DNA of 7,073 nucleotides from Chloroflexota bacterium (GTDB lineage: Bacteria; Chloroflexota; UBA5177; JANWHV01), in the NCBI GenBank assembly GCA_025450255.1, contig JANWHV010000016.1:1-7073 (forward strand). Reading direction: 5' to 3'. A program made the translations under genes and the position numbers. Shown here in pieces: positions 1 through 4,881 of the stretch (position 1 is its first letter; every line of letters starts with the position of its first letter). The notes beneath the pieces were generated by a model. That model was not told the origin of the DNA, ran no database searches, and was given only the letters and a program-made list of their open reading frames with translations.

Positions 1-103
1 GGCCCGACGCTTCGGTCTTACTGTCGCCCATCACGCGTCCGAGTCTCTCGTTTGCCTTGCCAAGCCCGTGCTCTGCCTTGCCCTTGATCTGTTCCATATC
101 CAC
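1..103 (-). CDS. CsbD-family stress protein, N-terminal part (runs off window)
   Basis: The minus strand encodes a start followed by MEQIKGKAEHGLGKANERLG and then RVMGDSKTEASG up to the window edge. The pattern QIKGKA...G.AKER.G...GD is the signature of the short CsbD family, small hydrophilic proteins linked to general stress. Their molecular role is unknown. An AAGGAGAT ribosome site (minus strand, about 109-115) precedes two possible in-frame starts: GTG at 103 (V-D-M-E-Q) with about 5-6 nt spacing, and ATG at 97 with about 10 nt spacing. CsbD proteins are usually about 60-70 residues, so roughly half is missing. The gene is divergent from the potassium channel. It is too short to appear in a long-ORF search, but the family match is clear by eye. 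Confidence 0.8.
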   Translation of the reverse strand, partial: MDMEQIKGKAEHGLGKANERLGRVMGDSKTEASG

Positions 104-150
104 TGGTATCTCCTTGCGCTTCGATGCTCTCATGGCACTCGTTACTGCCT

Positions 151-201
151 GCCCCTAACTATGGGGCCGCGGCGGCTTCGCGGCGTCAACCGTTCGGTTG
201 A
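151..201. repeat. Cluster of three adjacent inverted repeats between divergent genes
   Basis: Three inverted repeats lie side by side. GCCCC (151-155) pairs with GGGGC (163-167) around a 7-nt loop. GCCGCG (166-171) pairs with CGCGGC (179-184). TCAACCG (186-192) pairs with CGGTTGA (195-201) across a 2-bp spacer. The last is a tight palindrome of the kind bound by a dimeric regulator. The cluster sits in the 226-bp spacer between the csbD-like gene and the channel gene, so it could be an operator or promoter region serving both. No function can be assigned from sequence alone. Confidence 0.4.
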
Positions 202-282
202 GACCTGGCGGCGAACAAGGCTAATACCCGTCTATGCAACGACCCTCGTACAACCTACGATGATCCGGTAAACGTTGACGCG

Positions 283-304
283 GGCGGCGGGACGATCCGC
301 CGCC
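283..304 (+). promoter_or_regulatory. GC-rich stem-loop just before the channel ribosome site
   Basis: GGCGGCGG (283-290) and CCGCCGCC (297-304) form a perfect 8-bp stem with loop GACGAT. It ends about 14 nt before the GAGGAG ribosome site (319-324) of the channel gene. There is no T-run after it, so it is not a standard terminator. If transcribed, it would form a stable hairpin in the 5' leader and could affect translation or mRNA stability. That role is inference. Confidence 0.4.
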
Positions 305-329
305 GTCCGATACACCATGAGGAGCGTGC

Positions 330-1481
330 GTGGTAGCATGGGGCGCGGCAGGCTCGGTGCTCGCGGGGTGCCTGATACTGGTCGTCACGATGCTCGACAT
401 TCTGACCACCGCCTTCCATCCCACGGCGCAGAGCGCCCTGACCGCTCGCTTTAATCGCACGGTCTGGTTTGTGTTCACGCGATTTTCTCGCCTCTTGCCG
501 GACCGTGGCCGGCATTTCGTGCTCAGTTGGACAATGCCGGCCACCGTCGCCGGGCTACTGATCTTTTGGCTCCTGGTACTGATGTCAGGCTTTGCCCTGA
601 TCTACCTGCCGGGCATGACTACGCCGGGCGACTTCACCAGCGCCGCCGGCCGCCTCGGTTGGGGCGATGCGTTCTATTTCAGTGGTCTCTGCCTGACATC
701 GATCGGCTTCGGCGACGTTCTGCCGCGGGAGGCCCTCTACCGCGCCGCCGCAATCGCCGAGGGTATGGCCGGTCTGCTGGTGGTGGGTGTCACCATTACC
801 TACGCCCTGGCGGTCTTCCCGGTCCTGCCCGCGTTGCGGGTGCTCGCCTCCACCTTGAACGAGGAAACCGATGGCCGTGTGAACGCCGTGCCGATGGTCC
901 AGCGATACCTTGCCACGGACTCGGCGGAAGCGCTGACGGCGCGCTGCCGTGGATTGGCGACGGAACTGCGGCTGCTCTCCGAGGCACACAGCACGCATCC
1001 CGTGCTCTTTTACGCCCATCCCAAGCGGGCCGAAAATTCCTTCCTCCGCGCGCTAATCGTGACACAGCAGCTTGTTCTACTTTTGCGCTACGGCGTTCGG
1101 CGCGCGGACTTCGCCACGCTGGTCCGCGATCCGCGCGTGGTCGGGCTGGAGGAAACCCTGATCGCCATTCTGCGCCAGCTCGGCGGTTCGCTGCACCTTC
1201 ACGTACAGGCCGCGACCGAGATTGAAGAGCAGCGCCGGCTCAGCGATGCCTTTGACGAGCTTGTGAAAGTGCTGCGAGAGACGCGCCTCCGCGGCGATGA
1301 AGCGCCGGCGCGAGCCGAACGGCAGGCATATATCCGCTTCCGGCTGGTCACCGACCCCTACATCCGCGCGTATTGGGCCAACACGGGTTATACGGAAGAG
1401 GAGCTTTGGGGCGATCATCCGCCGTTGCTCGGCACGACCGCGCCTATCTTCGATCCGGATGTCGAAGATGACACCGAGTGA
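330..1481 (+). CDS. Potassium channel family protein (Ion_trans_2 pore, unusual cytoplasmic tail)
   Basis: This 383-residue membrane protein probably conducts K+ across the cytoplasmic membrane. Hydrophobic segments lie at about residues 6-28, 70-94 and 137-163. Between the last two are a pore helix and the selectivity filter T123-S-I-G-F-G-D129, the K+-channel TxGFGD pattern. This gives one extra N-terminal segment ahead of the classical TM-pore-TM unit. The tail of about 215 residues (170-383) is soluble and mostly helical. It shows no GxGxxG nucleotide-binding motif, so it does not look like an RCK/TrkA-N regulator; its role is unknown. The GTG start at 330 is supported by GAGGAG at 319-324, 5 nt upstream. 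The gene is divergent from the csbD-like gene and 92 bp before the deacetylase. Confidence 0.85.
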   Translation: MVAWGAAGSVLAGCLILVVTMLDILTTAFHPTAQSALTARFNRTVWFVFTRFSRLLPDRGRHFVLSWTMPATVAGLLIFWLLVLMSGFALIYLPGMTTPGDFTSAAGRLGWGDAFYFSGLCLTSIGFGDVLPREALYRAAAIAEGMAGLLVVGVTITYALAVFPVLPALRVLASTLNEETDGRVNAVPMVQRYLATDSAEALTARCRGLATELRLLSEAHSTHPVLFYAHPKRAENSFLRALIVTQQLVLLLRYGVRRADFATLVRDPRVVGLEETLIAILRQLGGSLHLHVQAATEIEEQRRLSDAFDELVKVLRETRLRGDEAPARAERQAYIRFRLVTDPYIRAYWANTGYTEEELWGDHPPLLGTTAPIFDPDVEDDTE

Positions 1482-1573
1482 CCACTTTCGTGATTCCAGT
1501 CGGCTATCCGGTACGGCTGAATACGGCTATACATACAAGCAGGAGCACATTGCGCGCGTGAAGAAGGAGCAAA

Positions 1574-2407
1574 ATGGACAAGCGGTGTTTACTGGGCATA
1601 TTCGCCCATCCGGACGATGAAGTAACCATGGCCGGGGCATTCCGGCGCTACCATGACGCGGGGGCGCATACCGCGTTGATCTGCGCCACCCGCGGTGAGG
1701 AAGGGGAGATCGGCGATCCCTCGTTCGCCACGCACGCTACGCTGGGGCCGGTGCGCGAGCAAGAGTTGCGCGAAGCGTGTCGCATTATGGGTGTCGAGGA
1801 TCTCAGCTTTCTCAATTATCACGATGGCCAACTGGCGGACGCGGACCCGGTGGAGGCAATCGGGCGCATCGTGCGTCATATCCGCCGCCTCCGCCCGCAG
1901 GTGATCGTGACCTTTGACGCGAACGGCGGTTACGGGCATCGCGACCACATCGCCATCCACCACCTGACCGTCGCGGCGTTCCAGCAAGCCGCGGACCCGG
2001 CGGCATATCCCGAGCAGCACGCCGAGGGGCTTCTGCCCCACGCGCCCCAGAAACTGTACTTTGTCGCCTTCCCGCGCAGCGCCATGGACCGGATGATGGG
2101 GCCAATGATGAGCGCGCAGCCGGATTACAAGCCGTTCGGCAATGTGGCCACCATCCCGATGACCGATATGGGCACCGTCGACGAGCGCATCACCACCATG
2201 CTGCCGATGGACGACGCGCTCTACGCCGTGCGTGAAGCGGCGCTCGCGGCGCACCGCACCCAACAGAATCCGAACGGCCCATTCGCCCGCATTCCGCCGG
2301 AAGTAACGCGGTCATTCTGGGGCACGCAGTATTTTGTCCGCGCCATCCCAGAGGGCGCTCCGGCCGATGGCAGCGAGCATGACCTGTTCGCGGGCGTTGC
2401 CGTGTAG
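1574..2407 (+). CDS. LmbE/PIG-L family zinc-dependent deacetylase
   Basis: The 277-residue product belongs to the LmbE/PIG-L family, metal-dependent amidases that remove N-acetyl groups from sugar-linked substrates; MshB, Mca and BshB are members. The family motif AHPDDE is at residues 11-16, giving the metal-binding His and Asp and the catalytic Asp. The second metal-binding motif GYGHRDH is at 119-125. TRGEEGEIGD (39-48) and a late conserved AHRTQ (226-230) also fit the family. The length is typical. The AGAAGGAG ribosome site ends 4 nt before the ATG. It lies downstream of the channel gene on the same strand and may be cotranscribed, although the pair has no obvious functional link. The real substrate cannot be told from sequence, so names such as mshB or bshB are not justified. 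Confidence 0.9.
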   Translation: MDKRCLLGIFAHPDDEVTMAGAFRRYHDAGAHTALICATRGEEGEIGDPSFATHATLGPVREQELREACRIMGVEDLSFLNYHDGQLADADPVEAIGRIVRHIRRLRPQVIVTFDANGGYGHRDHIAIHHLTVAAFQQAADPAAYPEQHAEGLLPHAPQKLYFVAFPRSAMDRMMGPMMSAQPDYKPFGNVATIPMTDMGTVDERITTMLPMDDALYAVREAALAAHRTQQNPNGPFARIPPEVTRSFWGTQYFVRAIPEGAPADGSEHDLFAGVAV

Positions 2408-2422
2408 CGAACCAGTACGCGG

Positions 2423-2443
2423 AAGGGGACTGCCGCTCCCTTT
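2423..2443 (+). terminator. Weak terminator-like hairpin after the deacetylase
   Basis: AAGGGGA (2423-2429) can pair with TCCCTTT (2437-2443), 7 bp including one G-U pair, around a 7-nt loop. It begins 16 nt after the deacetylase stop. Only three Ts follow, all inside the stem, so it would be a poor intrinsic terminator. It is listed because it is the only candidate in this position. Confidence 0.25.
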
Positions 2444-2475
2444 ACATCTCCACGGCCTGACCCTGCTCGGCCTTC

Positions 2476-2628
2476 GTGACCCCTGTCGATGAGGGCCCCG
2501 CGCTGTTCCGCGCCGCCTGCGATCCCTGGGGAGAGGACATTATTCTCTGTCACAAGGGGACCGCGCTGTGGTCGGAGGGCGAAATCAGCGCGGCATGTGA
2601 CCTCCTCGAGCGCTCTGGCCGGCGATAA
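2476..2628 (+). CDS. Possible small ORF or gene relic (50 codons)
   Basis: This lies in the 323-bp stretch between deacetylase and aldolase. Reading from GTG 2476 gives VTPVDEGPALFRAACDPWGE, then a segment with DIILCHKGTALWSEGEI, and a TAA at 2626. The residue mix looks protein-like rather than random high-GC translation (few Arg/Pro runs, balanced acids and hydrophobics), and most third codon positions are G or C. No ribosome site precedes the GTG. The same frame upstream is closed by a TGA at 2458, after another plausible stretch that reads NQYAEGDCRSLYISTA. It may be a decayed gene. I do not recognise the family, and it may equally be a chance open frame. Confidence 0.25.
   Translation: MTPVDEGPALFRAACDPWGEDIILCHKGTALWSEGEISAACDLLERSGRR
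2549..2601 (+). other. Nested stem-loop in the aldolase upstream region
   Basis: An outer stem GTCACA/TGTGAC (2549-2554 with 2596-2601) encloses a perfect 8-bp stem CCGCGCTG/CAGCGCGG (2561-2568 with 2586-2593) with a 17-nt loop. It overlaps the possible small ORF, so the pairing could be incidental to coding sequence. No known riboswitch consensus was recognised with confidence. Confidence 0.3.
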
Positions 2629-2640
2629 CCCTGACCGCGG

Positions 2641-2682
2641 AGGATATCGCGCGCCGCGGGGAGCCGCGGCGACCGCTATCCT
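2641..2682 (+). promoter_or_regulatory. Strong two-part hairpin in the aldolase leader
   Basis: AGGATA (2641-2646) pairs with TATCCT (2677-2682). Inside, CGCCGCGG (2652-2659) pairs perfectly with CCGCGGCG (2664-2671) around a GGAG tetraloop. The two stems are separated by symmetric 5-nt internal loops. It ends 48 nt before the aldolase ATG. No U-tract follows, so it is more likely a leader structure or protein-binding palindrome than a standard terminator. CTGACA at 2681-2686 resembles a -35 box but lacks a convincing -10. Confidence 0.4.
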
Positions 2683-2730
2683 GACATGAGCACCATAAAT
2701 CGATAACCATAGCAGAAAGGCCCTGCCGCT

Positions 2731-3612
2731 ATGCCCGCGCCAACCGTAAGCAGCGCCGAGCAATCGCCCCTCGCGGTGGACCGCGCGCCCGCGCGGGCCA
2801 ACCGAGCCCCCGAGCATCAGGCCGGCGCGGCGACCGGACACAGCATCCACATGCGCCGCATCCTCAATGCGGCGGACGGCAGGACCGTCATCGTCCCCTT
2901 CGACCACGGCATGATCTTCGGTCCACTTCACGGCATCGCCAATCCGCGTGACACCGTCGCCCACGCCATGGCCGGCGGCGCCGACGCCGTTCTGCTCCAT
3001 GCCGGCCTTGCCCGCGGCGTCGCCGACCTGTATGGAGGGCGCATGGGCAGCCTATTCAAGCTTACTAACGGCGCCTCGGTCCCCACCGACCAGGTCCTGC
3101 TTGGCTCGGTTGAGCAGGCCGCGCGTTATGCCGCCGACGGGGTATGCGCGGAGTTCTACCTGGGCGGGCCGGACGAGCTCGATACCCTGCGTACCGTCGG
3201 CCTGATACAGCGCGAAGCCGAGCACTACGGGCTGCCGACCATCGTACACGCCTACGTGTACCCGGCCTATGAGGAAAAGGTTGGAGTCGGCGCCTGGATC
3301 CATGCCTGCCGCATCGCGGGCGAGCTTGGCGCCGACATCGTGAAAACGGCCTACATCGACGATCAGGTCGCCTTCGTGGAACTTCTGGAGGCCACCCCAG
3401 CGCCCGTGGTGGTGGCGGGCGGCGAGCCAGGCGGCACGCGAAAACTGCTGAGCGGCATCGCCACCGCGATCCGGCTGGGCGCGGCGGGCGTCGCGGTCGG
3501 CCGCGGCGTCTGGGGCTCGCCGGACCCCACCGCGACGCTGCGCGCGGTGCGCGCCCTGGTCCACGACGGCGCGAGTGTGGACGATGTGATGGCGCGGTAT
3601 CAACTCGGGTAA
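2731..3612 (+). CDS. Class I aldolase, FbaB/DhnA (ADH synthase-like) family
   Basis: This 293-residue TIM-barrel enzyme forms a lysine Schiff base and belongs to the family containing archaeal-type fructose-bisphosphate aldolase, 2-amino-3,7-dideoxy-D-threo-hept-6-ulosonate synthase and LsrF. VPFDHG (55-60) supplies the conserved Asp58, YVYP (175-178) the conserved Tyr177, and ADIVKTAY (201-208) the Schiff-base Lys205. Phosphate-binding glycine motifs are AGGEPGG (229-235) and GVAVGRG (253-259). The core begins near residue 41 (MRRIL). The first 40 residues are Ala/Pro/Arg-rich and not typical. The ATG at 2731 has an AGAAAGG site 10 nt upstream, whereas the internal ATG at 2851 has none, so 2731 is preferred but uncertain. 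The exact substrate is not decidable. The 3' end is duplicated downstream (see repeats). Confidence 0.85.
   Translation: MPAPTVSSAEQSPLAVDRAPARANRAPEHQAGAATGHSIHMRRILNAADGRTVIVPFDHGMIFGPLHGIANPRDTVAHAMAGGADAVLLHAGLARGVADLYGGRMGSLFKLTNGASVPTDQVLLGSVEQAARYAADGVCAEFYLGGPDELDTLRTVGLIQREAEHYGLPTIVHAYVYPAYEEKVGVGAWIHACRIAGELGADIVKTAYIDDQVAFVELLEATPAPVVVAGGEPGGTRKLLSGIATAIRLGAAGVAVGRGVWGSPDPTATLRAVRALVHDGASVDDVMARYQLG
3547..3573 (+). repeat. Aldolase 3'-end segment A, repeated at 3641-3670
   Basis: The stretch starting GTGCGCGCCCTGGTCC and ending GGCGCG near the aldolase C-terminus recurs 94 bp later. The two differ by two base changes and a 3-base insertion. It directly precedes the longer repeat R1. 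Confidence 0.6.
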
Positions 3613-3629
3613 AGTGCATGGCAGGGCGT
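3571..3629 (+). repeat. Direct repeat R1 (aldolase 3' end plus 17 bp after the stop)
   Basis: This 59-bp segment starts GCGAGTGTGGACGATGTGAT and ends GCATGGCAGGGCGT. It covers the last 14 aldolase codons including the TAA stop, plus 17 bp beyond. It recurs at 4385-4444 with a single extra G. The two copies bracket the first toxin-antitoxin module. Confidence 0.9.
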
Positions 3630-3640
3630 CGCTGCCGACG

Positions 3641-3670
3641 GTACGCGCCCTGGTCCCCGACCACGGCGCG
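3641..3670 (+). repeat. Second copy of segment A outside the gene
   Basis: GTACGCGCCCTGGTCC through GGCGCG (3641-3670) matches 3547-3573, inside the aldolase, allowing for two substitutions and a CAC insertion. It lies in noncoding sequence between the aldolase stop and the TA1 antitoxin. It points to a local duplication of the aldolase tail. Confidence 0.6.
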
Positions 3671-3718
3671 TATTCCGCCGAAGCCTACGCATGATACCAT
3701 AGGGTAATTGGCGTCATA

Positions 3719-4072
3719 GTGCGTAACACAGGCAATCCGTGTACGGATGTGTCGTTTAGTTACTTTTCCTCGCGGGGGTCCGCCCTGCCTACCACGACCG
3801 TACGCATTCCAGCCGAGATAGGCGCCCAACTGGACGCGGTGGCACAAGCGCGCGGTAGTGACAGCCAGGAGATAGCCGTCCAGGCGATACGAGACTTCCT
3901 ATTGGCAGAGGAAGAGCGGCAGCGGACAGAGCAAGCGCTCGCCGAGCTGGATCGCGGTGAAGGGATGCCCGCGGAGCAGGTGCGTGACGAGATGCACGAG
4001 TTGCTCAAGCAACGCGGTATCGGCATGGCGCGCCAACAACACATACGCTCCCGCGTCGATTCTGATTACTAA
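3719..4072 (+). CDS. Ribbon-helix-helix antitoxin of TA module 1 (CopG/ParD-like)
   Basis: The product is a DNA-binding antitoxin that should neutralise the adjacent RelE/ParE toxin and repress its own operon. The ribbon-helix-helix fold is visible as strand TTTVRIP, helix AEIGAQLDAVAQARG and helix SDSQEIAVQAIRDFLLAEE. An acidic, helical C-terminal region with MPAEQVRDEMHELLKQ follows; in this family such a tail wraps the toxin. The longest frame starts at GTG 3719 and another GTG is at 3749, but neither has a good ribosome site. Family proteins normally begin right at the strand (MPTTTVRIP). Here that position is a CTG at 3785 preceded by GGGGG (3774-3778), so the true start may be CTG or a mutated ATG. 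The toxin starts 17 nt after the TAA stop. Confidence 0.75.
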   Translation: MRNTGNPCTDVSFSYFSSRGSALPTTTVRIPAEIGAQLDAVAQARGSDSQEIAVQAIRDFLLAEEERQRTEQALAELDRGEGMPAEQVRDEMHELLKQRGIGMARQQHIRSRVDSDY

Positions 4073-4089
4073 CGCTCCTTGTTTACTGT

Positions 4090-4377
4090 ATGCGAGTAAT
4101 TTGGAGTCCAACGGCGCGCCGTGAACGCGCGCATGCCGTACTCTATTCGCTCGACAATTTCGGTGAAGAACAAGCGGTAATGCTCGACGAGCGGTTCGAG
4201 CGTGCAGGCCAACTTCTCGTGCAAACGCCGCGACCCGGTAGACCAGGCGTGCTTGCGGGCACATTCGAATAGCTGCTCTCAAAGACGCCATACATGTTGG
4301 TCTATCGGATGCGCGGGGACAGCGTTGAAATAATGCGCGTCGTGCATGCCGCGCGGGAGCGTCGTTCGCCATGGTGA
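4090..4377 (+). pseudogene. RelE/ParE-family toxin interrupted by an in-frame TAG
   Basis: The frame opens MRVIWSPTARRERAHAVLYS, a typical RelE/ParE toxin start. It continues through LDERFERAGQLL and PRPGRPGVLAGTFE (to residue 60), then meets TAG at 4270-4272. The same frame carries on without gap or shift as LLSKTPYMLVYRMRGDSVEI and then MRVVHAARERRSPW to TGA at 4375-4377. This is the expected second half of the family (the L-V-Y-R strand, the VEI-R-V-H-A-A-R end), giving 95 residues in total, a normal length. A single nonsense change is therefore the simplest reading. The 60-residue product lacks the C-terminal strands and is probably inactive. Sequencing error or stop readthrough are the alternatives. 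No SD-like site precedes the ATG, so translational coupling to the antitoxin is likely. Confidence 0.85.
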
Positions 4378-4384
4378 CGATCGA

Positions 4385-4444
4385 GCGAGTGTGGACGATG
4401 TGATGGGCGCGGTATCAACTCGGGTAAAGTGCATGGCAGGGCGT
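4385..4444 (+). repeat. Direct repeat R2, second copy of the aldolase 3' end
   Basis: This 60-bp segment matches 3571-3629 at every base except one added G (GATGGGCGCGG instead of GATGGCGCGG). In aldolase frame the extra base shifts the reading, so this copy is noncoding debris. It begins 8 bp after the toxin stop. The preceding bases (4367-4384) also resemble the aldolase sequence upstream of R1, more weakly. Confidence 0.9.
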
Positions 4445-4519
4445 TGCGGAGATGAGCCGCGTGGTGGCCATGCCGTGCTCGCGCTTGCGGCCCCGTTGCG
4501 CGGTCGCAGGCGCCAACGA

Positions 4520-4567
4520 TTGGCAAAAACCTCTCTATGTGTACAATTCAGTTACAATTTTGTGTAC
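4520..4567 (+). promoter_or_regulatory. Promoter and likely autoregulatory operator of the mazEF-type module
   Basis: TTGGCA (4520-4525) and TACAAT (4542-4547), 16 bp apart, each match the sigma-70 -35 and -10 consensus with one mismatch. TACAATT occurs twice, at 4542-4548 and 4553-4559, 11 bp apart, so about one helical turn. TGTGTAC also occurs twice, at 4538-4544 and 4561-4567. These repeats overlap the -10 region, which is where ribbon-helix-helix antitoxins usually bind to repress their own operon. The region is clearly AT-richer than its surroundings. Confidence 0.6.
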
Positions 4568-4593
4568 TGGCTGTGACACGAAAGGTGCAGCCC

Positions 4594-4881
4594 ATGCCCA
4601 CCCAAGCTAGACCACAACAGATAGGCTCCCAAACCATGCGCGTCAGTTATGAGACACGTGCTATGGTCGATGAACTCGCCAAACAGCTTGGGCTACCGCT
4701 GCAGACAGTCGTTGCTCAGGCCGTGGAAGCCTATCGCCGCCAGCTCATAATAGAGGAGGCGAATGCCGCCTATGCACGCTTGCGCGCCGATTCCGATGCC
4801 GCCAGGATATTTGACGACGAGCACGCGGTGTTTGAAGCCGCGTTAGGCGACGGGCTGGCCGATGATTGCTACCCCGTTTAG
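4594..4881 (+). CDS. MazE-like ribbon-helix-helix antitoxin of TA module 2
   Basis: This 95-residue antitoxin is partner of the overlapping MazF toxin. The N-terminal part MRVSYETRAMVDELAKQLGL and the following PLQTVVAQAVEAYRRQLI form a strand-helix-helix DNA-binding unit. The C-terminal half (EEANAAYARLRADSDAA, then an acidic FDDEHAVFEAALGDGLADD) is the likely toxin-binding tail and resembles PemI/MazE-type tails ending in an LGDGL segment. ATG 4594 is chosen because AAAGGTG lies 6 nt upstream. An in-frame ATG at 4537 gives a longer frame, but it overlaps the promoter and operator and would place the start inside the -10 region. The gene overlaps mazF by 20 bp, which implies coupled translation. 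Confidence 0.8.
   Translation: MPTQARPQQIGSQTMRVSYETRAMVDELAKQLGLPLQTVVAQAVEAYRRQLIIEEANAAYARLRADSDAARIFDDEHAVFEAALGDGLADDCYPV

Noticed and set aside
198..227. TTGAGA ... TAATAC as a promoter for the channel gene
   Set aside because: The -10 match is only about half of consensus. It is too weak to call without start-site data.
2549..2570. ACAAGGGGACCGCG resembles the conserved T-box antiterminator sequence
   Set aside because: The core GGGTGG is not present, there is no downstream terminator with a T-run, and the next gene is an aldolase, not an amino-acid gene. Chance similarity is more likely.
2221..3000. 259-codon open frame on the minus strand
   Set aside because: It runs antisense to the deacetylase end, the spacer and the aldolase start. 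Its translation is Arg/Gly-rich with no family features, and the opposite strand has clear motifs.
3695..3745. Promoter or operator for the first antitoxin (TACC/GGTA and CGTAACAC/GTGTACG inverted repeats)
   Set aside because: No -35/-10 pair with acceptable spacing was found, and the inverted repeats are short or bulged, so it was not listed as a feature.
3065..3847. 260-codon open frame on the minus strand
   Set aside because: It is antisense to the aldolase, extremely Arg/Pro-rich, and typical of a high-GC shadow frame.
4486..4508. Hairpin TGCGGCC/GGTCGCA before the second TA promoter as a terminator
   Set aside because: The 9-nt loop, one wobble pair and the lack of a T-run make it a poor terminator. 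The surrounding GC content makes such pairs common.
4537..4593. Longer start for the second antitoxin at ATG 4537
   Set aside because: It would place the coding start inside the -10 box and operator repeats. ATG 4594 has a proper ribosome site and a family-like N-terminus.
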